Shown here piece by piece: positions 47,483 through 56,129 of a stretch of DNA of 64,000 nt. The stretch covers positions 62,001 through 126,000 of the forward strand of contig JAVBLT010000002.1 of assembly GCA_031553315.1 (NCBI GenBank), given 5' to 3'. Numbering within the stretch: the stretch's first letter is position 1; each line of letters starts with the position of its first letter. The translations under genes were made by a program, and so were the position numbers. The notes beneath the pieces are model-generated. The model was not told the origin of the DNA. It saw nothing but the letters and a program-made list of their open reading frames with translations, and did not search any database. This stretch comes from JAVBLT01 sp031553315. Its GTDB lineage: Bacteria; Verrucomicrobiota; Kiritimatiellia; RFP12; DVOR01.

Positions 47483-49161
47483 GGCTGTTGCCCTTCAAGG
47501 CGCCCGGCGCGAAGCATTTCACGGGCGTGGTCAAGCGTCACGGAAGTCAGGTCGCGACCGCCGAGCATACGGGCGATTTCGTCGGCGCGGGCATCGCCCT
47601 CCAAGGGCTCGATGGCGGTCACGGTACGGCCTGAGCGAGTCTCTTTGGTCACTTTGAAATGATGTTGCCCGTAGACGGCGGCCTGCGGCTGGTGAGTGAT
47701 GCAGATGATCTGGCGGCCCTCGGCCACGCGGCGAAGCTTGATGCCGACGGCACGCCCGGTTTCGCCGCCGATATTGGCGTCGATTTCATCAAAGATCAGC
47801 GTGGGGATGCGGTCGTGGCGCGCAAGAACGGCCTTCACGGCCAGCATCACGCGCGCGGTCTCGCCGCTGGAGGCAATGGCGCGCAACGGGCGGGCAGCTT
47901 CGCCCGGGTTGGGCGCGAAGCAGAAGGTCACCTCATCAAGCCCCGAGGGCCCGGGTGCGGTTTCTTCGCACAGAATGGCGAAGCCGGCGCGGGCGAAGCC
48001 CAGATCGCGAAGCTCGGCGGAGATCGCCTTTTCAAGGGCGGGAATGGCGCGGCGGCGGGCTTCCGAAAGCGTTTTTCCGGCGCGGAGGAGATCGGTTTCG
48101 GCTTGGGCGACGGCGCGGGTCAGCGCTTCGAGGCGATCGTCGTGGGAGGCGAGATCGTCGAGGCGGGTTTTGTCGCGGCGGCGGCGCTCAAGGATTTCTT
48201 CGACGGTTTTACCGTAGCGGCGCTTGAGGCGCTGGATTTGCGCCATACGCGTTTCAAGCGCTTCAAGCGCCGCGGGGTCGGCGTCGATGCTTTGGAGGCG
48301 GCTGGCGATGGCTCGGCCGAGCTCCTGAATCTGCACGGCAATGGCGCGGAGCTCGTCGACCCAGGCGGCGGCATCGGGAAGCAGGCGGGCGGTTTCGGCC
48401 AGATCGCCGCGCAGGCGCACGAGTTGGTCGAAAAGCGAGGTTTCGCCATCGGTCAACGCATCGGTCACCGCGCTTCCGGCCTGGAGGATGGCTTCGGCGT
48501 TGGCGGCTTGGGCGTGGCGGGCGATGAGGTCGTCGTCGTCGGCGGCGGTGGGGGCCGCATCGTCGATTTCCTTAACGGCAAAGGCGAGGCGGTCGATTTC
48601 CTGTTCACGCTCGGCGGGGTCGCCCTGGAGAGCGTCGAGCGCGGTCTGAGCCTCCTGAAGCGAGAGCCAGGCGGCGCGGTAAGCGGCAAACGGAGCCGAA
48701 GCGGCGGCATAGGCCGTGAGCAGGTCGCGCTGAAAGGCGGGGTCGAGGAGCGTCTGCTGATCGTAAGGGCCGTGGATGTCGATGAGATGCCGGGCGAGGC
48801 GGCGCAGAAGCGCGGCGGTGGCGGGGGTGTCGTTGACTGCGGCCTTGCCCGCGCCGGCAATGGAAACGGCGCGGCGGATCACAAGCTCGCCCCCTTCGCA
48901 GGGAGGCAAGCCGGCCTCTTCGAGAATGGCGTCGATGCCGACGGTATCGGCGAGCTGGAAGACGGCGCAAACCGAGCCCTCTTTCTCGCCGTGGCGGATG
49001 AGCGCCTTGTCGGTGCGTTCGCCGAGAATGAGGCCGAGCGCCCCCATGAGCACCGATTTCCCCGCGCCGGTTTCACCGGTAATCACGTTGAGCCCCGGTT
49101 CGAAGGGAACCGAAGCCTCCTCCACAATGGCCAGATTGCGAACCGTGAGCAGGGCAAGCAT
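47479..49161 (-). CDS. recN: DNA repair protein RecN
   Basis: 560 residues, normal for RecN. The start LTVRNLAIVEEASVPFEPGLNVITGETGAGKS holds Walker A; RLARHLIDIHGPYDQQTLLDP follows. A coiled-coil middle (AQAETDLLRAGKTLSEARR) leads to the C-terminal ABC part with RAIASSGETARVMLAVKAVL, IFDEIDANIGGETGRAVG and CITHQPQAAVYG. It is an SMC-like ATPase for double-strand break repair. It starts five bases after the OlsF-like gene. Confidence 0.96.
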   Translation of the reverse strand: MLALLTVRNLAIVEEASVPFEPGLNVITGETGAGKSVLMGALGLILGERTDKALIRHGEKEGSVCAVFQLADTVGIDAILEEAGLPPCEGGELVIRRAVSIAGAGKAAVNDTPATAALLRRLARHLIDIHGPYDQQTLLDPAFQRDLLTAYAAASAPFAAYRAAWLSLQEAQTALDALQGDPAEREQEIDRLAFAVKEIDDAAPTAADDDDLIARHAQAANAEAILQAGSAVTDALTDGETSLFDQLVRLRGDLAETARLLPDAAAWVDELRAIAVQIQELGRAIASRLQSIDADPAALEALETRMAQIQRLKRRYGKTVEEILERRRRDKTRLDDLASHDDRLEALTRAVAQAETDLLRAGKTLSEARRRAIPALEKAISAELRDLGFARAGFAILCEETAPGPSGLDEVTFCFAPNPGEAARPLRAIASSGETARVMLAVKAVLARHDRIPTLIFDEIDANIGGETGRAVGIKLRRVAEGRQIICITHQPQAAVYGQHHFKVTKETRSGRTVTAIEPLEGDARADEIARMLGGRDLTSVTLDHAREMLRAGRLEGQQP

Positions 49162-49166
49162 GGTGA

Positions 49167-51020
49167 TCAGGCGCTTTCTTCTTTGGCGATGTCGACGCCA
49201 TTGGCGGCGAAATAGGTTTCCACGGCCTCGCGCCCCATGTAACGGCCAAGAATCTTGGCCGGGGTCTGCGTGAGCTTCACAATGATGAGACCGTCGACGA
49301 CCGTGCTGAAATCGGGGTCGACGTTGAAGGCCACAAGCTCGCCGCCCAGGCGCATGTATTGGCGGACCAGCACGGGGATATCGCGCTGGTTGCGCTCCAC
49401 CTCTTTGACGAAGTCCGACACAAAATCCACGTCGTTAAGCAGGTAGGCATATTCGGGGCGCGTCCACTCCGAAAACTTCGGCATCTTCGGCGGAATGCGC
49501 GGCGAGACCAGCTCGGCCAGTTTCTGGTTCCAGCAGGTCTGGCGCAGGCAGGCGAGCATCATGCAGCGCGAGGCCTGGCGGTATTCGTTGGTGATCGAAA
49601 CGGGGCCGAAGAGCGTGGTGTAATGCGGGTGGCGGGCGATGAAGGTCGAAATGCCGCGCCAGAGGAGGAAAAGCGAGTTGAAGGCGCGCTGATATTCGGT
49701 GCGCACGAAGGAGCGGCCGAGCTCCACGGAGGGGCCGATGTCGGTCAGGAAGCGCTCGTCGAACTTGAAAAGCGTGCGCGTGTAGAGCGCGGTCACCTTG
49801 CGGTTGTCGAGCACGCGATCCACGAGGCCGAGGCGGTAGCTGCCCACAATCTCCTGGCGCACGCGATTCCACATGAAGAGGTGGTTGTAGTAATCATCGA
49901 ACTCGTCCAGATCGATTGCTTTCCCCGTGCCCTCCCCGACCACGCGGAAGGTCAGCTCGCGCAGGCGGCCTATCTCGCGGATGATCCGGGGGATGGCCGA
50001 AGCCGGCGCGCACCACACTTCGAGGTCGCCGTTTTCCACCATCAGGTAATCTTTCGAGAGGGTGGCGAGCTCTCCGGCCAGAACCTCTCCAGGCTCGGCG
50101 GCCACAATCGGCTCCTGGGGGGGGGCGGCGCCGGTAAATGAGAGAAAGCGCAAATGGCGGCGGGGTTTGGGCTGTTTGCGCTCTTCCAGCAGATAGGTGC
50201 GGAAACGCAGATAAAGCATCGTGTGCAGGTCGTCGGTCGTAAAGGGTTCCAGATCTTTCTGCCTGAGCGGGGTGCCGACCGCGACCTCCACGCCGGATCC
50301 GCGCAGGCGCAGCATCTGGCGCGGCAGCAACGCCGTGCGCAGCAGCGGATGGACAAATCCCAGCACATTGAAAATCACGGAGTTGCGCCCCGGAAAGAAA
50401 CACGGCACCACCGTGGCCTCGCCCGCCTTGCGCAGCAGCGCCGCCACGCTCGGGCTCCATTGCGGATCGCGGATGCGCATCGCCTTGCGGTCGAAGCTTG
50501 AAACTTCGCCTGCGGGAAAAACGATCAGCACATGGCCTTCCTTCAGCCACAGCACCGATTCTTTCATCGATTTCACATTGGTCCGCACGGCGTCTTTCGA
50601 CCCGAAGGGGTCGACGAGAATGAAATCGTCGCGTATTTCGGGGATCATTCCCAGGATATAATTCGCCATGGCCTTCACATCGGGGCGGCGGCGCTTGAGC
50701 ATCTCGATCAGGATAATCCCTTCCATGCCGCCGAAGGGATGGTTCGCCACGACCATGACCGGGCCCGTTTCGGGAATCGCGTCGAAATCCTCCTGATTGT
50801 AACGGGGCGTCACTTCAAACCAACGGAGGATTTTCGCCACAAACCGGTCATTGCCCGGCATCGCCTGAATGGCCGAATAGGCTTCGTTGAGCTTCGTGAG
50901 GCCGAGCATGTTTTCAAAAAGACGGTGCGTGCAACGCAGGAAGAACCGTAAAACCGGTTGCCGGACTTTTTCCCAGGGAATATCGCAGATGTGCGCTTTT
51001 TGCTTCATGATGGGCGCCAT
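49167..51020 (-). CDS. OlsF-like bifunctional lipid acyltransferase
   Basis: 617 residues from the ATG at 51020; an ATG at 51008 is equally possible because TATAAT overlaps the first ATG. Residues 1-270 are a PlsC/OlsA-type O-acyltransferase with VVANHPFGGMEG (His94) and FPAGEVSSF. Residues about 320-590 are a GNAT-like OlsB-type N-acyltransferase with LDEFDDYYNHLFMWN, VGSYRLG, ELGRSFVRTEYQ and LFGPVSITNEYRQASR. This is the order of OlsF, which makes ornithine or similar amino-acid lipids from acyl-ACP in one protein; related GlsB/GlsA pairs make glycine lipids. Which amino acid is used cannot be told from sequence. Confidence 0.85.
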   Translation of the reverse strand: MAPIMKQKAHICDIPWEKVRQPVLRFFLRCTHRLFENMLGLTKLNEAYSAIQAMPGNDRFVAKILRWFEVTPRYNQEDFDAIPETGPVMVVANHPFGGMEGIILIEMLKRRRPDVKAMANYILGMIPEIRDDFILVDPFGSKDAVRTNVKSMKESVLWLKEGHVLIVFPAGEVSSFDRKAMRIRDPQWSPSVAALLRKAGEATVVPCFFPGRNSVIFNVLGFVHPLLRTALLPRQMLRLRGSGVEVAVGTPLRQKDLEPFTTDDLHTMLYLRFRTYLLEERKQPKPRRHLRFLSFTGAAPPQEPIVAAEPGEVLAGELATLSKDYLMVENGDLEVWCAPASAIPRIIREIGRLRELTFRVVGEGTGKAIDLDEFDDYYNHLFMWNRVRQEIVGSYRLGLVDRVLDNRKVTALYTRTLFKFDERFLTDIGPSVELGRSFVRTEYQRAFNSLFLLWRGISTFIARHPHYTTLFGPVSITNEYRQASRCMMLACLRQTCWNQKLAELVSPRIPPKMPKFSEWTRPEYAYLLNDVDFVSDFVKEVERNQRDIPVLVRQYMRLGGELVAFNVDPDFSTVVDGLIIVKLTQTPAKILGRYMGREAVETYFAANGVDIAKEESA

Positions 51021-51084
51021 TATAAAACAACCTGCCCGAAATAGGAAGCACCTTCTGTTTTATGCGCCAAAAATATCTTCGCTC

Positions 51085-51241
51085 GAGCATGTTAAGATTG
51101 AAACTTCTCAATTTTTCGAAAGGTATTTTTCTTTTTGGTGAATTCTTGAAGTGAGCCGTAGCAACGCTACGGCGACCTGAAAGGATGAAAGCAAAAAGGA
51201 AAAGAACAGAGAAAAAGAGAAGTTTAATTCTTAATATGCTC
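51085..51241. repeat. 157-bp element with terminal inverted repeats and central palindrome
   Basis: The outer 26 bases at each end (51085-51110 and 51216-51241) are inverted repeats with 22 of 26 matches, starting GAGCAT. The arms continue with TTTTTC- and CTTTTTG-type similarity. The centre has a perfect 7-bp stem CCGTAGC/GCTACGG (51156-51172). No protein is encoded. The right end overlaps the GH78 stop codon. It looks like a miniature mobile or REP-type element. Confidence 0.75.
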
Positions 51242-53613
51242 TATTTCCTCACGAGTTTCAAGCCGGGCTCGGCCTGGGCGGAGGCGAGGGTGAAACCGGG
51301 CGGAAGCGTGAGCGCATAGCGGAGGGTTTTGCCTTCACGCTTCCAGCTGAGCTTCAGGAGGGCATCGCCGACCGGGAGGGTACCGGAACACGATTCGAGC
51401 GGGAGGTCGGCGAAGCGCAGGCGGACGGTTTTGGAAACGGGGTCGACGGCGGCCACGCCGAGGACGTCGCGGTTGAGCACGCGGACGATGTGGCTGGCGA
51501 ACCCGTGGCAACAGCTGGCGGAGGTGTTGTCGTGTTCCCAGAGGGTGCCGGTGCGGTCGGCCATCTTGAGGAAATAGTCTTTGGTTTCCTTGAGGATTTT
51601 GGCGTTTTGCCCGTTGCGGGAGAGAATTTCGAGGCGGAGGTAGTTGCCGATGAAGGCATTGGCGAAGGCCACATCGGGGTAACGTTTGGTCTGGTGGCGC
51701 CCGGGGCCGAATTCGTCGCGGAGTTTTTTCCAGAGCTCGGGGTGGGATTGAGGGGTGGCGGTGTTGAAGAAGAAGGCATAATACTGGCAGGCTTCGGTGC
51801 GCTGGCCGGTGAGCTTGAGGGTGCCGTCGGGCTGGCGCTTGGCATTGTCCACAAAGAAGGCGCCGTCGAAAGACTGTTCGCGGATTTTGGCGCGGAGGGC
51901 TTCGGCCTGGGCGAGGCGCTCGGGAAGGTTGTAGAGGCGGCCCGCGATGGAGAGCACTTCGGCGTAGGTCATGTTGGAGGGGTAGCTCACATCCTGCACG
52001 AGGTCGTTGGCGCGCGACCATTCGATGAAGACCCACGAGGGGAGCTTTTCGAGGAGACCGTCGGAATTGCGGTAGCCGTCGAGAAACTCGATCAGCGCGA
52101 GCACGCGAGGTCTGAGGGCGTCGATCATTTCGCGGTCGCCGCTGCGGCGGAGGTATTCTTCGAGCTCGACCACGAACCACATGGCCCAGTTGGGGATGAA
52201 ATTGTTGTTGTAGTCGGCGGGGTAGCATTTGGGAATCATGCCTTCGGGCAGGCCGGGGAATTTTTTAGGCAGAAGGTAGTTCTGGAAGAGCATGCGCTCC
52301 TGGGCGGTGTTGCCGCAGAGGTCGAAGGCGGCGCGGGCGGTGAAGAAGGAATCGCACAGCCACACGGCGCGCTCACGGCCAGGGCAGTCGGTAAAGAGGT
52401 CGACGGCGTTTTGCTTGAAGGTTTCACGGGCGGCCTCGAAAAGACGGTTGAGGGCCGGATCGGAGGCGTTGAACGCGGCGCGGCCCGTGGTGGAGTTGAC
52501 GTATTCGCGGAGGTAGACGCCGGAGACTTCGCAGGCGCCGTCGAGCGTCATGAGCTTGAGGTAACGGAAGGTGTAGGGATCGAAGGTTTCGAGGCGGTAG
52601 GTTCCGGGCCGGGTCAGGTTGTAAACCACCATGTTGCAATCGCCGCCGTGAAGCGCCGAGACGTCGCCGTCGAAGAGGATTTCACCGAAGATCAGAAAGA
52701 GGCGCGTGGGGGCGCTGCACGTTACGGTGGCGCCGATGAATCCGGTGTCGTTCTGAGCGAAATCGAGGAGAGAGAAGCGGTTGGCGCCGATCGAAAGGGC
52801 GGTTTCGGAGCACAGGGCGAGATTGGAAGGTTTGCGCTCGGTGACTTTGATCTGCTGAATTTCGTAGAAGGGGTTGGCTTCGAGCTCACGCACCGGATAG
52901 CCCGGCCAATACCATTCGCCATTCACCGTGCGGGGCGACCAGGGTTTTTTGTCGGTCACTTCCTTGACCACGCTGCCGGTGGAAACTTCTTTGACGGGGC
53001 GGCGGAGGTCAAACGCCGGATAAGGCGCGCCGCGCTCAATCAACGGAAGCTGCGGGCGCGCCGCGAGCTTTTCGGAAACCATCGCGCCACCGGTGCGCCA
53101 GGCATCGGCATCCGGCGTGGTGTTGTAGACCTCGGCGAAGGGGCGCTGAAAGCTGAAACGGTGGACTTTCTGCACGCGCTGCGTGAGCAGGGTGGCCTCG
53201 AAGTTTTTGCCGGTTGAAGCGAGCACGTCTTTCCCCGAAACAACTTCGGCCTGAAGGTAAGGCGGCTGGGCGAGAAGATAAAAACTCTTGATGTTGTAGC
53301 CGCCCACTTCCACGGCGAGGGTGTTTTTACCGGGTCTGGCTCTCAGCGCCCATTCGTCGACGCGGTCAAAGCCGTGCGGCCCGCGCGCGGGACCGTAACC
53401 GAAGAATTCGCCGTTGAGGAAGATGCGGTAAACGTTGGATCCGGCGATGCGCAGCGTCAGATCTTTTCCCGGCCGCGCGGTGAAGGTTGTGCGGAACCCG
53501 GCGGTGCGGTTCATTTCGCCTTCGGGGCGGCCGTCGAGCCAAACGGGTTGGGCCGCTTCAAACGCAAAGCAGGAAACGGCGGAAAGAAAAACCAGCGCAA
53601 AGACCTTCAGCAT
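51241..53613 (-). CDS. Secreted GH78-type alpha-L-rhamnosidase
   Basis: 790 residues with a signal peptide (MLKVFALVFLSAVSCFAFE) and GAGGTG before the ATG. An N-terminal beta domain (YRIFLNGEFFGYGPARGP) precedes the alpha/alpha barrel, where LFTDCPGRERAVWLCDSFF matches the GH78 DCPxRxE segment that holds a catalytic acid. NWAMWFVVELEEYLRRSGD and LWEHDNTSASCCHGFASHIV continue the barrel; a C-terminal beta domain closes it. It should remove terminal alpha-L-rhamnose from glycans outside the cytoplasm. A GH78-related enzyme with other specificity is possible. Confidence 0.88.
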   Translation of the reverse strand: MLKVFALVFLSAVSCFAFEAAQPVWLDGRPEGEMNRTAGFRTTFTARPGKDLTLRIAGSNVYRIFLNGEFFGYGPARGPHGFDRVDEWALRARPGKNTLAVEVGGYNIKSFYLLAQPPYLQAEVVSGKDVLASTGKNFEATLLTQRVQKVHRFSFQRPFAEVYNTTPDADAWRTGGAMVSEKLAARPQLPLIERGAPYPAFDLRRPVKEVSTGSVVKEVTDKKPWSPRTVNGEWYWPGYPVRELEANPFYEIQQIKVTERKPSNLALCSETALSIGANRFSLLDFAQNDTGFIGATVTCSAPTRLFLIFGEILFDGDVSALHGGDCNMVVYNLTRPGTYRLETFDPYTFRYLKLMTLDGACEVSGVYLREYVNSTTGRAAFNASDPALNRLFEAARETFKQNAVDLFTDCPGRERAVWLCDSFFTARAAFDLCGNTAQERMLFQNYLLPKKFPGLPEGMIPKCYPADYNNNFIPNWAMWFVVELEEYLRRSGDREMIDALRPRVLALIEFLDGYRNSDGLLEKLPSWVFIEWSRANDLVQDVSYPSNMTYAEVLSIAGRLYNLPERLAQAEALRAKIREQSFDGAFFVDNAKRQPDGTLKLTGQRTEACQYYAFFFNTATPQSHPELWKKLRDEFGPGRHQTKRYPDVAFANAFIGNYLRLEILSRNGQNAKILKETKDYFLKMADRTGTLWEHDNTSASCCHGFASHIVRVLNRDVLGVAAVDPVSKTVRLRFADLPLESCSGTLPVGDALLKLSWKREGKTLRYALTLPPGFTLASAQAEPGLKLVRK

Positions 53614-53642
53614 GCAACACCTCTTTTCAAAACGTTACGCGA

Positions 53643-53671
53643 ATTATAGGCGATTTGAAAGCGGGTGTAAA
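53643..53671 (-). promoter_or_regulatory. Promoter of the GH78 gene
   Basis: On the minus strand TTTACA (53671-53666) and a perfect TATAAT (53648-53643) are separated by 17 bases, 30 bases before the start codon. So GH78 can be read apart from the upstream glycosyltransferases. Confidence 0.8.
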
Positions 53672-53748
53672 CGGGGAAGCGGCTCGACCCCGGTCATATG
53701 AAACCTGCTGAACGCAGCCTCAGGCCTGCCGCATGGATTTTGCGCCGT

Positions 53749-54816
53749 TCACGGCAGCTTCTTCATTTCTTCGGGTTGAGCGCCGATGAGGCGCTTGAAG
53801 CGGCGGAGCAGGCGGGCGCGAAACGTCATGCCCGGAAGGCGCGGCGCAAACCGGGCGTTGAGCTCGGCGGCGAGGCGGGGGGCAAACCAGGCGAGGGCAA
53901 TCGTCCACCCCTGGTTTTTCTGAAGGGTCTTCCAGGCGAGGCGGTTGAAGGGAGGCGGCAGGCGGTTGGCGGCGCGGATGTGGTCGCGGATATCGGCTTT
54001 GGACCGGTAATGGCCAATCCATTTGGCGGTGGAAAGGTAATTGCCCAGAAGATGGAATTCGGCGATGGTCATTTCATTCGTGAAACGGTCAAGGAGGTTT
54101 TCACGGGTGAGAAAGGCGCGAATCTCGGCGTAGGCGAGGTCGAGGGATCGGAAGTTTTTGAGGCTGGCGCGGTGAACAACGGAATCGATGCGCTGGCGGT
54201 AGAAGTAGAGCGGCGTGTGATCGCGAACCATGCCGCCGGCGTAGGTGACCATTTGAATCATCATGAGGAAATCTTCGCCGATGGTGATTCCTCGGGGGAC
54301 GGTCAGGCGGGCAAGGAGGGCGCGGTCGATGAGCTTGCCGTGAATCCACCCGATGGTGACGGTGAGCAGGGCGCGGATCGCGTCGTCGCGGGAGAGTTGG
54401 TCGAAATCGTAAGGAATCATCGGGCGGGCGGGAAGCGCGGCGCCATAGAAAAACATGTAGTCGCAGACGACAAGGCGGGCGCCGGTTTCCTGCTGGCGGA
54501 GCACGAGGCGCTCGACGGCGTCGGCGGCGAGAAGGTCGTCGGCATCGCAGAAGAGAATCCAGGGCGAGGTGGCGGCGGCGAGGCCGGCTTCACGGGCGGC
54601 GACGACCCCGCCATTGGGCTGATGGATCACAATGAGGCGGGGATCTTCGGCGGCGAGAGCGTCGAGCATGGCGCCGCTGGCGTCGGTGGAACCGTCGTCG
54701 ACGCAGATGACTTCAATGTCTTCCCAGGTTTGGCAGAGGCACAGGCGAACGCAAATCTCGAGATAGAGCGCGACATTGTAAACGGGGATAATAATGGAAA
54801 CGCGTGTTTCGGCCAT
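53749..54816 (-). CDS. GT2 family glycosyltransferase, downstream paralogue
   Basis: 355 residues. The GT-A fold motifs are SIIIPVYNVALYLE, VICVDDGSTDASGAML and PNGGVVAAREAGL, with DADDL as the metal-binding DxD, then GEDFLMMIQM. The C-terminal third is basic and helical. It is very like the gene just upstream (54833-55849) over nearly its whole length. It starts 16 bases after that gene. It probably transfers a sugar from a nucleotide donor in envelope glycan synthesis; donor and acceptor are unknown. Confidence 0.9.
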   Translation of the reverse strand: MAETRVSIIIPVYNVALYLEICVRLCLCQTWEDIEVICVDDGSTDASGAMLDALAAEDPRLIVIHQPNGGVVAAREAGLAAATSPWILFCDADDLLAADAVERLVLRQQETGARLVVCDYMFFYGAALPARPMIPYDFDQLSRDDAIRALLTVTIGWIHGKLIDRALLARLTVPRGITIGEDFLMMIQMVTYAGGMVRDHTPLYFYRQRIDSVVHRASLKNFRSLDLAYAEIRAFLTRENLLDRFTNEMTIAEFHLLGNYLSTAKWIGHYRSKADIRDHIRAANRLPPPFNRLAWKTLQKNQGWTIALAWFAPRLAAELNARFAPRLPGMTFRARLLRRFKRLIGAQPEEMKKLP

Positions 54817-54832
54817 ACGGGTCCCCTCTCTT

Positions 54833-55849
54833 TTATTTAAAGCGTTTGAAAAGGCGGCGAAGGCGCACGGGAAGCGTCACAAAAAAAACGAACGCCTCCA
54901 CGGCGAGGCGCGGCGAGAACCAAGCCAGGGCAATCATCCACCCCTGGTTGGGCTGGAGGGTTTTCCAGGCCAGGCGGCTGAAGGGGCGCGGCAGGCGGTT
55001 GACCGCGCGGATAGCGGCTCGGATCTCGGCCTTGGAGCGGTAAAGGCCAATCCATTTGGCGCTGGAAAGATAGTTGCCCAGGAGATGGAAATCAGCGATG
55101 GTCATTTCATTCTCGAACCGGTCAAGGAGGTGTTCGCGGGCGAGAAAGGCGCGAATTTCGGCATAGGCGCGGTCGAGGGATTGGAAATTTTTAGCGGAGG
55201 CGCGATGGACGGCGGAGTCGGAGCGCTGGCGGTACACATAAAGCGGTGCGGGTTCCCGGGCCATGCCGTCGGCATAGGCGGCCATTTGAATCATCATGAG
55301 GAAATCTTCGCCGATGGTGATCTCGCGGGGAACGGCGAGGCGGGGGAGGAGATCGCGGGCGATCAGTTTGCCGGGAAGCCAGCCGATGGTCACGGTGAGC
55401 AAGGCGCGGATCGCGTCGTCGCGGTCAAGCTGGTCAAAGTCATAAGGGATCAGATGGCGGGCGGGGGCTTCACGCTCGTAGAAAAAGAGATAATCGCAAA
55501 GGATAAGGCGGGCGCCGGTGGCCTGCTGGCGGCGGATGAGGCGCTCAATGGCATCGGCAGGGAGAAGATCGTCGCCATCGCAGAAAAGAACCCAGGGCGC
55601 GGTGGCGGCGGCGAGGCCGGCCTCGCGGGCGGCCACGACCCCGGAATTGGGCTGATGGATCACAATGAGGCGGGAATCTTCAAGGGAAAGGGAATCGAGC
55701 ATCGCCCCGCCGGAATCGGTGGAACCGTCGTCGACGCAAATAATTTCAAGCTCGCGCCAGGTCTGGCAAAGACAGAGGCGCACGCACGCTTCAAGGTAGG
55801 GCGCGACGTTGTAAACCGGGATAATAATGGAGATTTTCACGTCGGCCAT
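54833..55849 (-). CDS. GT2 family glycosyltransferase, upstream paralogue
   Basis: 338 residues with SIIIPVYNVAPYLE, IICVDDGSTDSGGAML, PNSGVVAAREAGL and DGDDL, the GT-A metal site, then ITIGEDFLMMIQM. Most of the chain matches the following gene, so the two arose by tandem duplication; their C-terminal ends differ. It begins 11 bases after atpC with AGAGATGAT before the ATG, and so may be read through from the ATP synthase operon. Confidence 0.9.
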   Translation of the reverse strand: MADVKISIIIPVYNVAPYLEACVRLCLCQTWRELEIICVDDGSTDSGGAMLDSLSLEDSRLIVIHQPNSGVVAAREAGLAAATAPWVLFCDGDDLLPADAIERLIRRQQATGARLILCDYLFFYEREAPARHLIPYDFDQLDRDDAIRALLTVTIGWLPGKLIARDLLPRLAVPREITIGEDFLMMIQMAAYADGMAREPAPLYVYRQRSDSAVHRASAKNFQSLDRAYAEIRAFLAREHLLDRFENEMTIADFHLLGNYLSSAKWIGLYRSKAEIRAAIRAVNRLPRPFSRLAWKTLQPNQGWMIALAWFSPRLAVEAFVFFVTLPVRLRRLFKRFK

Positions 55850-55860
55850 ATCATCTCTTT

Positions 55861-56124
55861 TTAGGCTTCAAAGCGAGCGTGGGAGGTGAGAAGGCGGGCG
55901 GAGGAACCGTCGGTCGTGAGCACCGCGCGCTCGGTATGAAACGCGACCCAGATGCCGTCCTGGCAGATGCGGACGGTTCCCGGCGGGCAGGCGGCGACCA
56001 TAGGCTCGTGGCGGGCCATCACGCCGAGCGAACCGTCGAAGGTGCGGATCTGCACTTCGGTGACTTGCCCTTCAACGAGGGTTCCATCGGGAGTGAGGAG
56101 GCTGAAAGGGAAGGTTGCGTTCAC
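55861..56124 (-). CDS. atpC: ATP synthase epsilon subunit, short form
   Basis: 87 residues against about 135 in most bacteria. The N-terminal beta-sandwich is present (PFSLLTPDGTLVEGQVTEVQIRT-type start, GSLGVMARHEPMVAACPPGTVRI). The C-terminal two-helix domain that inhibits ATP hydrolysis is absent. The gene follows atpD after five bases and ends with a clean stop, so it looks naturally short. Confidence 0.9.
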   Translation of the reverse strand: MNATFPFSLLTPDGTLVEGQVTEVQIRTFDGSLGVMARHEPMVAACPPGTVRICQDGIWVAFHTERAVLTTDGSSARLLTSHARFEA

Positions 56125-56129
56125 GGTGT

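Noticed and set aside
53614..53748. Terminator after the glycosyltransferase genes
   Set aside because: Small hairpins such as GCCGT/ACGGC occur but none has a T-tract. Only the GH78 promoter is convincing here.
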